DNA of 64,000 bases from Entrophospora sp. SA101 (lineage: Eukaryota > Glomeromycota > Glomeromycetes > Entrophosporales > Entrophosporaceae). Below, in pieces: positions 12,901-23,881 of this stretch. Positions within the stretch are counted from its first letter, which is position 1. Each line of letters starts with the position of its first letter. A program made the position numbers and the translations under genes. The stretch covers positions 56,176 to 120,175 of the forward strand of contig CAUDNR010004334.1 in NCBI GenBank assembly GCA_958430865.1, read 5' to 3'. Under the pieces are notes generated by a model that did no database searches, was not told where the DNA came from, and worked only from the letters and a program-made list of their open reading frames with translations.

Positions 12901-14096
12901 ATGTCACAAATTAGAACAGAATTAATAGCACCTGCTGTTAACTTTCTTAAAGACCCAAAAGTTCAAATTTCTCCAATTCAGAAACGTGTTGCTTTTCTGG
13001 AATCTAAAGGATTAACTTCTGAAGAAATTGAAGAAGCACTTAGACTTACACTAATTTCAACTAAACAACTTACTACTACTATACAAACCATCACCAATAC
13101 TCCACCACAACAAATAACGACATTACAAGTAAATAAAACAAACAATAATAATTCTTATAGAACACCGTCAATAATACTAAGAGCACCGCCACCTCCTCCA
13201 AGATTAGATTGGAGAGATTATTTTTTTGTAGCAATTCTAATTGGTGGAACAAGTTACGCGATAAGAGTTTTTGTTAAAGTAAAAAATTTAAAATTTAAAA
13301 TATTATATATATTATATGCGTTTAAATAATTATAATTGATCTAAATATAATTATTATTTATAGAAATATATATTACCATATTTTAAAACATTAACAAAAA
13401 AAAAATTTAATAAAGACAAACAGCAACTTTCCAATCAATTTATACTTACCACCAAAAATTTAGAAATAATCAAATCAGATACCCAATTAACCAAAAAAAC
13501 TATCGAGGAACATTTATTTAAAGTTAAAGAGACTTTGAATACAATAAATAAAGTTCTCGTGAATTTGTGCGAGACCGATGGAAAAAAAGATCGAGAGATT
13601 ACAATAGTGAAATTGTATATAGACGAAGTGCGAGATTCAATTTCAAAAGTAAGCGAATTCATGATTCTTCCCAAAATTGATAATAATCTTTATTAATATT
13701 TACATTTACATTTATCTTTTACTGAAGTTTTTTGAACAAACAAAAGAATCACAAAATCAATCGATTTCTGAAATAAAAAAAGAAATTAAATATCTAAAAT
13801 CTTTAATAATTAATAATCGAAGAATATCGCGACAAACCATTGTATCACCAATATTTGATTCAATATCAACAGCATCTTTAACAATTACATCTCCTATACT
13901 GCCGCCGCCGCCACCGCCGACCCCAACAACACCCAATCATAGAAAATCTTTATCTAGATCTATACCGCCTTCAGCATTTTCCTCTGGAGAAACAGGAGAA
14001 AGGGAAACGATAGGATCAGAACAAGATTCAACCCCGTCATGGAAATTGGGTATGAAAAACACATCCACCGCAACCAAGATTCTGGTGGAACAATAA
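12901..14096 (+). CDS. PEX14: Peroxisomal membrane docking protein PEX14, 3 exons, 343 aa
   Basis: Central component of the peroxisomal importomer that docks the cargo receptor PEX5 and forms the translocation pore. Exons: 12901-13278, 13364-13648, 13728-14096, all GT-AG and in phase 0. The N-terminal PEX14 domain (residues about 5-50) is textbook: LIAPAVNFLKDPKV, SPIQKRVAFLESKGLT, EEIEEAL. A PPPPPRLDWRDYF stretch leads into the single hydrophobic segment (about 105-125). Exons 2 and 3 supply a K/E-rich coiled coil, and the tail is S/P/T-rich with another polyproline run, a possible SH3 ligand for PEX13. Length and order match fungal PEX14. Confidence 0.93.
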
Positions 14097-14255
14097 TTCT
14101 ATTCCAATAGTGAAAAAAAAAATGTAAAATAATAATAGTATAAATGTATTTGTGAAAACAAAAGAATAGAGAAGAAAAAATATTTTGCATTTAATAATGT
14201 TTATTTATACAAAATAATTGAAATAATAGTTTTACGTGAAATAATTAATTAATAA

Positions 14256-14531
14256 TTATTTTTCTTTTTTTTTATTAGGCGATGTATTTAGATTTTTTGT
14301 TGTGCGAGCTTTTGCTGAACCTTTTGAAGAAGAAGAAGTTGTGCTAGTAGAAGAAGAACTAGAAGTAGACTGAGTTTAAGGTGTGCGAGAGGTGTAAGAT
14401 TTAAAAATTTTATTTTTGCTATAAATTCAAAAATCGAAATCCTGAATCTCCTTTTCAGGAATCTATCAAAATACATTCAATAATTTTTCTATTATTCATT
14501 CTTCAAGTGTAGTATATTTTGCAATGGACAT
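14256..14531 (-). pseudogene. Possible degraded small gene
   Basis: On the minus strand an ATG in good context opens MSIAKYTTLEE and then meets a stop. A later frame reads a Ser/Thr-rich stretch ending KNLNTSPNKKKEK before a stop at 14256. An AG preceded by CTC sits just before the Ser-rich part, so a 3' exon of a spliced gene is also possible. I could not join the pieces in one frame and recognise no family. The mirror copy is 37131-37406. Confidence 0.25.
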
Positions 14532-14680
14532 TTTAATTTTTTTAGATTTGTAAATATATTATTTATTTATTTTAATTTTAGAATATTCATATAATATTAA
14601 TATGGGCATTGGGTGTCACAACACATAATGTCGATCAATAAGTTATTTTTTTTTAAAGCAAAAAAGAAAATAAAAAATCA

Positions 14681-15140
14681 CATTTTCGAAATGCTACCAG
14701 TCCAAAAAAGAGATATGTTACCCCGTTTTTGAACATATTATAGCATAATATCTCAAGTTGGTCGGTACAGAAATATTTTAAATACCAATGGCGAAAAAAA
14801 TCATGATCGAAAATTACCAGGTGTAATAAAATCTCGTTTTTCGAAATTACTAATCCATGAAAAAGAGAGATATTGTTCTAATTTTGAATATATCATGGTG
14901 TAATGTCTCTAGTTTATCGTTATATATAGGAGATTTTTTGAGGGTAAGAAATATCAATGATGAAAAAATCATGATCAAAAATTATCATATTGCAATGGGT
15001 ATAATAAAAATTACATTTTTCGAAATGGTAATATTCTCATTTTGAATATAGCAAGACTAATATAAGTATAGTGTAATAATCTCAGTACAGAGATTTTTGA
15101 AGGTAACAAATTACCAATGATGAAAAATGGTTATCATAAA
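14681..15140. repeat. Three diverged tandem copies of a 155-180 bp unit
   Basis: The block TTTTCGAAAT recurs near 14683, 14837 and 15016. Each is followed by related words: AGAGATAT, TTTTGAA.ATAT, a TAAT.TCTC word, GTACAGA/TATATAGGAG, and ACCAATG.TGAAAAAATCATGATC. Copies are perhaps 65-75 percent alike by eye and of unequal length. Mirror 36522-36981. Confidence 0.65.
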
Positions 15141-15511
15141 ATTTTCCTTCCCAATATCCTATTACTATTAAATTAATATTGATGAATTTGCCGATCCTTT
15201 TGTGAACGGCTACATGAATCCTGAAGAAAAAAAATTTTATTTTTATATATATTAATATATATACATTAAATGAGATAAAATACATAATCAGAACATAAAG
15301 GAAATGCCACAAAAAAAAAAAGCAGCCACATCATAATATTTTACTGCCATTCAATTAATTAGATTTTGTTGATCCATTTGTATGACGCCATGCAACTTCG
15401 ACCGACCAATGCAATAGTAAAAATAGCTGTGTCTGTCTGTAAATGCGAAAGAAACACGAATTGAAAATTAATTTGTCAAAAATTTTGTGTACAATAATAA
15501 ATTAAGAACTG

Positions 15512-15525
15512 CCACGCAATACGTG
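15512..15525 (+). promoter_or_regulatory. Candidate unfolded-protein-response element upstream of BiP
   Basis: CCACG at 15512 and ACGTG at 15521 lie within 14 bp, about 210 bp before the BiP start. Both are core words of ER-stress elements (ERSE CCACG, UPRE ACGTG). The exact CCAAT-N9-CCACG spacing is absent, so this is a suggestion. Mirror 36137-36150. Confidence 0.3.
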
Positions 15526-15605
15526 CGATTTTTATACATTCAATTTCATCCAATCAACTTTTGCCAACACTGATCATTTCACTAAATACAAATATTTATT
15601 TTTGA

Positions 15606-15615
15606 TATATAAAAG
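15606..15615 (+). promoter_or_regulatory. TATA box of BiP gene
   Basis: TATATAAAAG lies 120 bp before the start codon, a normal distance for a strongly expressed Hsp70 gene. Mirror 36047-36056. Confidence 0.6.
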
Positions 15616-15734
15616 GCTCTCTCAAAAAATCAACACATATTTTTTTAAAAACAATTTCAATAAAAAGATTTATTTACACACATATTATATACATAAATAC
15701 ATAACAAAAACGAAATAATATAATATTAATAAAT

Positions 15735-17847
15735 ATGAAGAAATCTACCTTCTTCAAATTAGTATCACTGTTATGTTTAATACTAGTCATAATACCTATA
15801 TCATTAGTACCGGCCGAAGACACAACAGCAACAGAGGATGTTGGTACAGGTATTTATTATTTTAAAATATAATTGATGTGTTTTTTCATGTTGATTATAT
15901 ATTTATATATATTTTTATCAAATTTAAATCATTAATTATCATTATCATTTACAAATAAATAATTTAGTTATTGGGATTGATTTGGGAACAACATATTCTT
16001 GCGTTGGTGTACACTTGAACGGAAGGGTTGAAATATTAGCCAATGACCAAGGACATCGTATCACGCCTTCTTTTGTGGCTTTTACTGACGATGAACGTTT
16101 AGTTGGTGATGCAGCTAAAAATCAAGCTGCAAATAATCCTGAAAACACCATATTTGATGTAAAACGTTTAATAGGAAGAAGATTTTCCGATAAAGATGTT
16201 CAAAACGATCTCAAACATTTCCCATTCAAAGTCATAGATAAAGATGGCAAACCTGTTATTTCTGTTAAAGTTAAAGGCGAAGATAAACTTTTTACACCCG
16301 AAGAAATTTCTGCCATGATATTGGGTAAAATGAAAGAAATTGCAGAGTCGTATCTGGGTAAAAAAGTTACTCATGCTGTTGTCACAGTCCCAGCTTATTT
16401 CAATGATGCTCAACGTCAAGCAACAAAAGATGCTGGTGTTATAGCAGGACTTAATGTCATGCGTATTGTAAATGAACCAACAGCTGCTGCAATAGCATAT
16501 GGACTTGATAGATCGAAAGGTGAACGTCAAATTCTTGTCTATGATCTTGGTGGTGGTACTTTTGATGTTTCATTATTGTCAATTGATGATGGTGTGTTTG
16601 AAGTTTTGGCAACCGCTGGTGATACTCATTTGGGTGGTGAAGATTTTGATAATAGAGTAATCGAACATTTTGTAAAATTATATAAAAAGAAAAATAAGGT
16701 TGATGTCACAAAAGATTTGAAAGCAATGGGTAAATTAAAGCGCGAAGTTGAAAAGGCCAAACGTACATTATCATCTCAAATGTCAACTCGTATTGAGATT
16801 GAATCGTTTTTTGATGGCAAGGATTTCTCTGAAACATTGACTCGTGCAAAATTTGAAGAATTGAATAATGATCTTTTCCGTAAAACAATAAAACCTGTTG
16901 AAAAAGTCATGAAGGATGCAAATGTTGAAAAATCGGCTGTTCATGATATTGTTTTGGTCGGTGGTTCTACACGTATTCCCAAAGTTCAACAACTTCTCGA
17001 GGAATTCTTTAATGGTAAAAAAGCCTCAAAAAATATTAACCCTGATGAAGCTGTTGCATACGGTGCAGCTGTTCAAGGTGGCATTCTTTCTGGTGCTGAA
17101 AATGTTGAAGATCTCTTATTAGTAGATGTTTGTCCCTTGACTCTTGGAATTGAAACAACCGGTGGAGTTATGACAAAATTGATTCCTCGTAATACTGTCA
17201 TTCCAACCAAAAAATCACAAATATTTTCAACTGCGGCCGATAATCAACCAGTTGTATTGATTCAAGTGTTTGAAGGTGAACGTTCCATGACAAAAGATAA
17301 TAACTTACTTGGTAAGTTTGAATTAACAGGAATTCCACCAGCACCACGTGGTGTACCTCAAATTGAAGTTACTTTTGAAATTGATGCCAATGGTATCATG
17401 AAAGTCTCTGCAGCTGATAAAGGTACAGGAAAGTCAGAATCTATAACAATTACAAATGATAAAGGACGTCTTTCAAAAGAAGATATTGAACGAATGGTTG
17501 AAGAAGCTGAACAATTTGCTGAAGAAGATAAAATACAAAAAGAAAGAATTGAAATAAAAAACCAACTTGAAAATTATGTTTATACAACCAAAAGTCAAAT
17601 AGAAGATAGCGATAGTGAACTTGGAAAGAAAATCAGTGAAGAAGATAAGAAAACCATCAAAGATGCGATTAAGAAAACTATTGATTGGCTTGAGGAATTT
17701 TCAAGTTCTGCTACTAAAGAAGATCTCGAAGAAAAAATAAATGAACTACAGGCTATTGTAAATCCAATTACAAGCAAATTGTATTCATCAGATGAACAAC
17801 CAACAACCAGTGACGAGGATGAATTACCAACACATGGAGAATTATAA
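15735..17847 (+). CDS. KAR2: ER-lumenal Hsp70 chaperone BiP/Kar2, 2 exons, 664 aa
   Basis: ATP-dependent chaperone of the ER lumen acting in translocation, folding and ER-associated degradation. Exon 1 (15735-15849) encodes a signal peptide: MKKS, then a long hydrophobic core to about residue 26. Exon 2 (15968-17847) carries the whole ATPase and substrate domains after a GT-AG intron. Hsp70 signatures are intact: [28 protein letters not shown] and [17 protein letters not shown], with the EEVD-free ER-type C-terminus. [15 protein letters not shown] is typical of BiP. The last four residues are HGEL instead of the usual HDEL/KDEL. TATA and possible stress elements lie upstream. Length matches fungal BiP. 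Confidence 0.96.
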
Positions 17848-18271
17848 AAAAAAATGAACATTTTTAATATTTTTTTTAATAATTTATTCATATATATAAT
17901 TTTACATGCATTTTTTTTTTTTTGAATTAGAAACAATTTTTTAATTCATATCCATTAATTATACATAAATTTTTTTCGTTTCTTTTTTCAATATCTCTTT
18001 TTTTTTCCAAAAAATTAGTATTAGACAATAAAAAAAAATTTAAAGACGATTAGTATCCATATTTAGTTATCCAAAAAATATAAATGAATTGACCTGCTGT
18101 TAATGTAACCATTTAAATCTGTGAAATTGATTAAAAAAAATGAAATACCATTGTGCATATAAAGTAAGAATAGACAGCATATTCCCACCAAATATATACT
18201 TTTATTGTTTTGTTCTTCCTCCGTCAAGTAATAAAGTTGTGAATAAATCAAAGGAAATAAATAATTAAAAT

Positions 18272-20149
18272 ATGGATTCCGGACTGGTAAAACAATTTAA
18301 TGAAATTAATGAAAAGAATGAAAGGTTGAAAGAGGAAAATGAGAAACAAAAGATTGAATTCGTTAAATATAGACAAACAGTTGAAACAAAACATGAAGAG
18401 TATAACGAGTATATTGATAAATTAAAAGAAGTGATTAATAAATTAAAAGAAAACTGCGACAGGTTAAATAAAGAAACGGAACATTATCGTAATAAATTTA
18501 CCAGTTATCAACGAGAAATTGAACCAAGATATAAAGAAGAAGTTAAGAAATTAAGACAAGAAAAAGAACTTTATCAGAATGAATTAACCAAATATCAACA
18601 AGTAATTATACCAAAATACAACGAAAATATTAATAATTTGAAAAAAGAATTCTCTATTGTTTATGAAAAATCCAGTACCGAAGTTACTAAATTACAACAA
18701 TCTAATACTCGTGCAGAGAAAAAAATTTGCGAGATTGAAATTGAGAAACAAAACCAAGCTATTATGGTTAAAGAATTGGAAAAGTTGAATAAAGACTTGG
18801 AAGTTAAAAATGAAAAATTAAGAAAAGAAGCTTCATCATATCAATCAGCTTTACGAAGTGCAGAATCATCATGTTACAATTTGAGAGATGGAGATAGGAA
18901 TGATCCAGTTCAACTTACTAATGATTTAAGATCTTTGCAGGAAAGAATTGAGAGATATGTAACAACTTTGAAAGGTGCCGTGGTGGTTGATAATGAGAAA
19001 GTTCTAGAATTATTCAAGAAATATAATTTAAAGATTGAAAACCAAACAACTCAAGACAAACTTTTGATGAAATCAGTTTTACAACGTTATGTGCTGGAAA
19101 AAGTTCTCGAATATGCAGATGAATATCTTAATAACATCAATGATCCTTGCAATCAAGAGAAACAAATCATGAATCACGCAGATGGATTGTTAAATATTCT
19201 TGGTAAATTTCATCGTAATCATTTAATTAAAGATAATAAAAATAAATTTACTACAGCAAGAAAAATTCATGAACAAGTTTATGGTTTATTGGGTGAACAT
19301 GGATTCTCTGATATCTATGATGAAAATAATGATAGTAGCAATAGCAGTAATGGTGACGACAATAAACAGCTTCAATCAACCAAACATCCATTTGTATCAT
19401 CTGCAGTACAAAAACTCAACGCATTAATGACTGAATATCGTCTGATCAAGGATGTAAATAAGAGGAGATACACGGAAAATATGGCAGAAAATATTATTAA
19501 AGATATTGTTAGAATTTTCAGGTTTCGTTTGTTGATAAATGAACCAAGATTTGAATTGTATTGGTTTAAACGTAACGAAAAAATCAAGCCAGATCTTATG
19601 AGAGGTACATGGGACGATGATTGTTTGGAGGATTATGTTGTGGATATTTGTTTCTTCCCGTTAATTGGAACAAATCTTAAGGATAATAATAAAAATAATG
19701 ATTTAGATTGTAAAATTCTCACTTATGCAAAGGTTTATTCTCGATCCATTATAAATTCTCATGGAGAAGAAAGTTTGGAAGTGGATGAGAAAAAGGCATC
19801 TTCAGAAAATAATAATAATAATGGCATTATAGCCAATATGCTGAAAAAAGTTATTGGAAGACACGAATCAACCGATCAGCAAAATGGTGAAAATCAAGAC
19901 GGTAATAACTCCATCTCTTCATCTGTTCCACAGGACAAGAAGGCTAAAATTCCAACAAAAAATAATGACGGTAACGATAATCCTTCTTTATCCAACAATA
20001 ATGTAAATAGTTCAAAAAGCAATGATCTGAAGAATAATCATCAAGAAAAAAAAGGTAGTAATCAAGAAAATGAAGATAGTGATAGTGATAGCGATGATAA
20101 CTATAAAGACTTGGATTATGATAAAATAGATCGTGATGAGTCGTATTAA
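18272..20149 (+). CDS. Coiled-coil protein, 625 aa, function unknown
   Basis: Single-exon gene starting AAAATATGGATTC. Residues 1-200 are an almost continuous K/E/N-rich coiled coil with repeated blocks, for example KLKEVINKLKENCDRLNKE and EIEPRYKEEVKKLRQEKELY. Residues about 215-470 look like a folded helical domain with conserved-looking hydrophobics (VLQRYVLEKVLEYADEYL, RFELYWFKRNEKIKP, MRGTWDDD, VDICFFPLIG). The rest is low-complexity N/S/D/K-rich. The layout, coiled coil then globular domain with a GTWDDD block, recalls uncharacterised proteins of mycorrhizal fungi, but I cannot name a family. It follows BiP on the same strand with 424 bp between. Confidence 0.75.
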   Translation: MDSGLVKQFNEINEKNERLKEENEKQKIEFVKYRQTVETKHEEYNEYIDKLKEVINKLKENCDRLNKETEHYRNKFTSYQREIEPRYKEEVKKLRQEKELYQNELTKYQQVIIPKYNENINNLKKEFSIVYEKSSTEVTKLQQSNTRAEKKICEIEIEKQNQAIMVKELEKLNKDLEVKNEKLRKEASSYQSALRSAESSCYNLRDGDRNDPVQLTNDLRSLQERIERYVTTLKGAVVVDNEKVLELFKKYNLKIENQTTQDKLLMKSVLQRYVLEKVLEYADEYLNNINDPCNQEKQIMNHADGLLNILGKFHRNHLIKDNKNKFTTARKIHEQVYGLLGEHGFSDIYDENNDSSNSSNGDDNKQLQSTKHPFVSSAVQKLNALMTEYRLIKDVNKRRYTENMAENIIKDIVRIFRFRLLINEPRFELYWFKRNEKIKPDLMRGTWDDDCLEDYVVDICFFPLIGTNLKDNNKNNDLDCKILTYAKVYSRSIINSHGEESLEVDEKKASSENNNNNGIIANMLKKVIGRHESTDQQNGENQDGNNSISSSVPQDKKAKIPTKNNDGNDNPSLSNNNVNSSKSNDLKNNHQEKKGSNQENEDSDSDSDDNYKDLDYDKIDRDESY

Positions 20150-20629
20150 CATATATTTTCTGAAATATTGTATTTTTATATTATTATATTAGAATTATAT
20201 ATAAATCATCAAATTACTTTATTTATTGTAAAAAATTATCAAGCAAATAAAATATATATATATGAATATTTATTTTTTTAAAAAAAAAATTGCAATTTGA
20301 ACTAGCCGCATTTGAAATGTATATTTATTTGTTGGGCTGGGAAATTACGTGGCCAAAAATGTATAATAAAATATTACACCGTTAAATTATTTTAACAAAA
20401 TGCTGAATTGGTGAATGTATATAAAATTCTTTCTTGTAAAAAAATGTATTGTTCTTTTATTTAAGATTCGACTATCCTTTAATTGCCAATCAGTTAATCA
20501 GTCATTCTTCCTTTATTCCATTATTACTATTATTATTACAAGTAATTATAATTCAACTAATTCACCTAAAATCAACATAAATATGATATGCATCTGGATG
20601 TTGTGAATTATTACTACTACTACTACTAA

Positions 20630-20667
<38 letters not shown>

Positions 20668-20711
20668 AAATCAATTTCATGTTTAAACTTTTATTTTTTA
20701 AGAATTTCATC
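20150..20711. other. Gene-free AT-rich stretch with microsatellite
   Basis: No credible ORF. Contains the 3' flank of the coiled-coil gene and a TAC/TAA/TAT microsatellite at 20608-20667. The mirror copy is 30951-31512. Confidence 0.7.
20608..20667. repeat. Compound (TAC)n(TAA)n(TAT)n microsatellite
   Basis: ACT/ATT triplets pass into AAT and then into its complement, making a local AAT/ATT palindrome able to form a hairpin. Mirror 30995-31054, same length. Confidence 0.9.
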
Positions 20712-20996
20712 TAGTTTGTTTTAACAAAAAAAAGTTTTCCGATAGTTGGTCTTTTTGATGAATCTTCATCCCAACACTTCTGCATCGCAGGCAATGTTGG
20801 TATCAAAAATTAACTTATTATCATCAAATGGTGGGCAGCCTGCAAATATTGCCCATGTTAACATCCCACTCAACACTATAAACACCTGTTTCTTTTGTGT
20901 TCTTTTGCCACCAAATAACTCAGGCGTAACGTATGATACACCTCCGCATAATCCTAAATCTGTAATATTACAACCACCTCCTTGCGATAATATGAA
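20712..20996 (-). pseudogene. Degraded protein-kinase fragment
   Basis: The minus strand encodes the C-lobe of a protein kinase in broken frames. ITDLGLCGG (the DFG-region DLGLC variant common in mycorrhizal-fungus kinases) is followed by VSYVTPELFGG (APE region), then GMLTWAIFAGCPPFDD, then in another frame MQKCWDEDSSKRPTI (the CW...RP block of subdomain XI). The aspartate-rich regulatory block between is eroded and at least one frameshift is needed. The N-lobe and catalytic HRD loop are missing. Clearly a relic, not a working gene. Confidence 0.8.
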
Positions 20997-23881
20997 TTAA
21001 GACTTTTATATGTATATTAATTATACAATGAATGAGTTACATAAATACCCAAAGATCGTAATTCTATCTTTTAATGTTGATTTTTTTGTAAATAACTGAT
21101 AATTTAGAACAATCGCATAATTCCATTATCTGGGAATTTAATAGTTAATAGCATAGCAATAACAACTGTTTAGTGTTGGTGTTTTGATTTTATAGTAATA
21201 TGTTGCCTTATTTATGTTTCAAATGAAAACCACCACTTCATCAAACATGTTTTTCCTGGATCACTTGAATCATTTAACGATTTTAATACTACACTACAAG
21301 TTCCATGATAAATATAACTTCTTATCCATCTAAACCACCTTCATTTAATTTTTAACATATCCGTTCTAAAATATAGTATGGAAAAGATGATTTTATTTAA
21401 CATTATTGAATAAAATGTCCAAGTATTAAAAGGACTCTACTATAATTGTATACACTTTTCAGATTTACGCTTGTTACATTCTTTTGATTAGCCTAATTTA
21501 TAAATTGCTCCTTATGATGGCTTTTTCATTCCATTAATTATATCTGAAACATATTGGTCAGGATTAAATTTGAACCAGAACGTTACATACAAAGTTCCTA
21601 CTTTCTAATTTTAAAAAAAAAAACTTTTTTTCGATAGCGATACTTCTTTCCGAAAGTTATTTTTAAAAAAGAAAAATGGATTAATAAATATAGATTTATC
21701 ATATTTTTCCCTTTATATTATTATTAGGAAAAGTTTAATTAATAATCTTACCATTATACGAGTAAGATACAGGTCATATTGAGATTATTACCATGAATTT
21801 GATAACCATTTTATTTCTCGTTTCCAATCCAAATCTCATAAATAATACATATAGTGTGGAAGTAAAGATAAACCGCTTGTAAACCAAGAATGCAAGAAGT
21901 GAAAAAAGAAAAAATCGATAATTGTCCAACGATAGGAATTTGATTCGGGTTAATTGGTTATAAGAAAACAATGTTATTATCATCATTACTTATAACGATG
22001 ATGGTAAAGATGTTTTTAATGATCAAATAGAAACATGAATTTGAAAAAAAATTATTTTGATAAATTTATTTATATCCTTGTTATAAATTAAAATTTAATA
22101 AGAATTTCGATTACGTTAGTAATTACAGTGCTTGTTCGCGCATAAATCAACGATGTTGTACAATAATTATCATCATTGTCAGAATTATATAAGTTAAAAA
22201 ATAATAATTACTTTTTTTCGTGTCCGTATTGGACTCGCGTTTTTTTCTTTTTGATATCATGCAATTCGTAAGCATTTATTATTAGATATTTCGTATATTA
22301 AGATATAATCAATTCTTTCGTTAATTTATGGACTTATGGCGAAATGATTATGATTATGATTATGATTATGATTATGATTATGATTATGATTATGATTATG
22401 ATTATGATTATGATTATGATTGTGATTATGATTATGATTATTAACGCACATAATGCTTACGATTACAAAATAATAGTTTCGCGTAAGTAACCAAAAGATG
22501 AAAGGAATCAATGTAATTTTTTTAAAAAATGAATATATGGGGTCTGGATAATAGACAAGGGCCATAATGTGAAAAAAGTAATTTTGAGTTAATACCATCT
22601 CTCTATGTAACTCTTCATGTAGAACATTAATTACTTAGAAACTATACTAATACCTACTTTACATAGTAGTTCACTTTCGTTACGGTCCTTTTCTGTTGAC
22701 CAGGCCCATATGTCCGTGTGTCTAATAATTATATTGATTAATTTTTAAAGTTGTTGGTAATACAATTTGCAGAATCACACATCTTCCTTACCAATGCTGT
22801 AGTAGTAATGAAAATTAAGATTATGTTAAAGATTATGTTAATTGACACTATAAATTTTAAGTGTATCTTGAAGAATCTGTGATAAAATAGATATGTTCGT
22901 AAAGACCCGAAATTTGTGCATCAAGTAATAGGCAAGACCATTTTACTTATTATAATTATTATTAATTTTTAAGATTATAGTGATATTTTTATTGTGAATC
23001 AGCATACAAATAATCGAGGTTGTTTATTATCTACTAAAGTAAAATGTTTGATTAAAAGGATTGAAAAGAAAATTAATCAAATGTGCAATAGCACTGAGGT
23101 GGGTATTGAATTATATATGAGTGTATGTGGTCTAAAGGGTAAAAGGAAAGGGAAGGCAAGAATTATTGCACAATTACGAAACAATTTAGTGTAAAACTTG
23201 CAATTCTTCTGAAGTTACGTTTGAAAATTTTCTTGATGATAATTCATTTGGAATTAGTGGTGTTAGTATAAAAAAATTAATAGTTGTAGTTAATAATAAT
23301 AAAATATTACCTTCAAAAAATCTTGTAAACATGTCCCACTACTACTGATCAACAACTACCAAATACAATCAAGGAATGTTTTTTCGGGCGCAATTATTAC
23401 GGATCCGCTGTAATTATTACACTCGTAAGTTCCATATGAAATTGCATAAACTTACATAATACGCAACGAATTTTTTATGCAGGCTTGTAAGTTTTACAAT
23501 TTTTACATAAGTTACACAATCATTACACTAATTATGTAAGTTTACGTCAGAAAAACTTTTTCGATGAAATAGCAAGATCCTTGTAAATACTTGAAATCAA
23601 CATACAAGATCGTCGGCCTTGAAATTTTAGTTAGTAAGAACAAATATAATAATTTAAATAATTACTTAACCACTTTCTAATAAATGTGAATCCAAAGGAT
23701 AAAAAAGGAAGGTTGAGTAATGAAAATTCGGAAAATTCGATGATTGGTTGAAATTTGATAAAATAATAAAAATACCGACGGCTGAACAAAATAATAGTCA
23801 AGGTATAAACAAATAAACCAAAACAAAATGATTAGATAAGTCGTTCCTTTTTTACTTATTTCCATATTCCTTTAAACCTAC
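20997..23881. other. Gene-free inner part of left arm
   Basis: About 2.9 kb with only short frames (up to 90 codons, the longest created by the hexanucleotide tract). Contains the ATTATG microsatellite and, near 23390-23560, a patch of repeated TTACATAA/GTAAGTTT words. On the minus strand about 21550-21600 a short FNPDQYVSDIINGM-like stretch hints at further kinase debris but is too weak to call. Confidence 0.65.
22344..22442. repeat. ATTATG hexanucleotide tandem repeat
   Basis: About 16 units of GATTAT with one GATTGT interruption near the end. The interruption and the length are reproduced exactly in the mirror tract at 29220-29318. Confidence 0.95.

Larger units (their letters stand above)
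14532..15734. other. Gene-free region upstream of BiP with diverged tandem repeats
   Basis: About 1.2 kb without a credible gene. The first half carries the degenerate repeats described separately; the last 250 bp before the BiP start hold its likely promoter elements. The mirror copy is 35928-37130. Confidence 0.7.
1..23881 (+). repeat. Left arm of giant inverted repeat
   Basis: This arm is the reverse complement of 27781-51661; every position pairs with 51662 minus itself. Position 1 pairs with 51661 and 23881 with 27781, and the match fails at 23882/27780. All coding regions, introns and microsatellites recur at exactly mirrored coordinates, so there is no net indel over 23.9 kb, and all stretches compared by eye are identical. 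The arm touches the window edge and may continue further left. Confidence 0.97.

Noticed and set aside
20746..21000. 84-codon plus-strand frame that looks protein-like
   Set aside because: It is the antisense shadow of the kinase relic on the minus strand, which explains its unusual composition.
22326..22598. 90-codon minus-strand frame with a His-Asn repeat run
   Set aside because: The run is the ATTATG microsatellite read as codons; the flanks are not protein-like. The same applies to 29064-29336.
22994..23194. 66-codon plus-strand frame with GLKGKRKGKARIIAQL
   Set aside because: Somewhat protein-like but short, isolated and without recognisable family or splice context.
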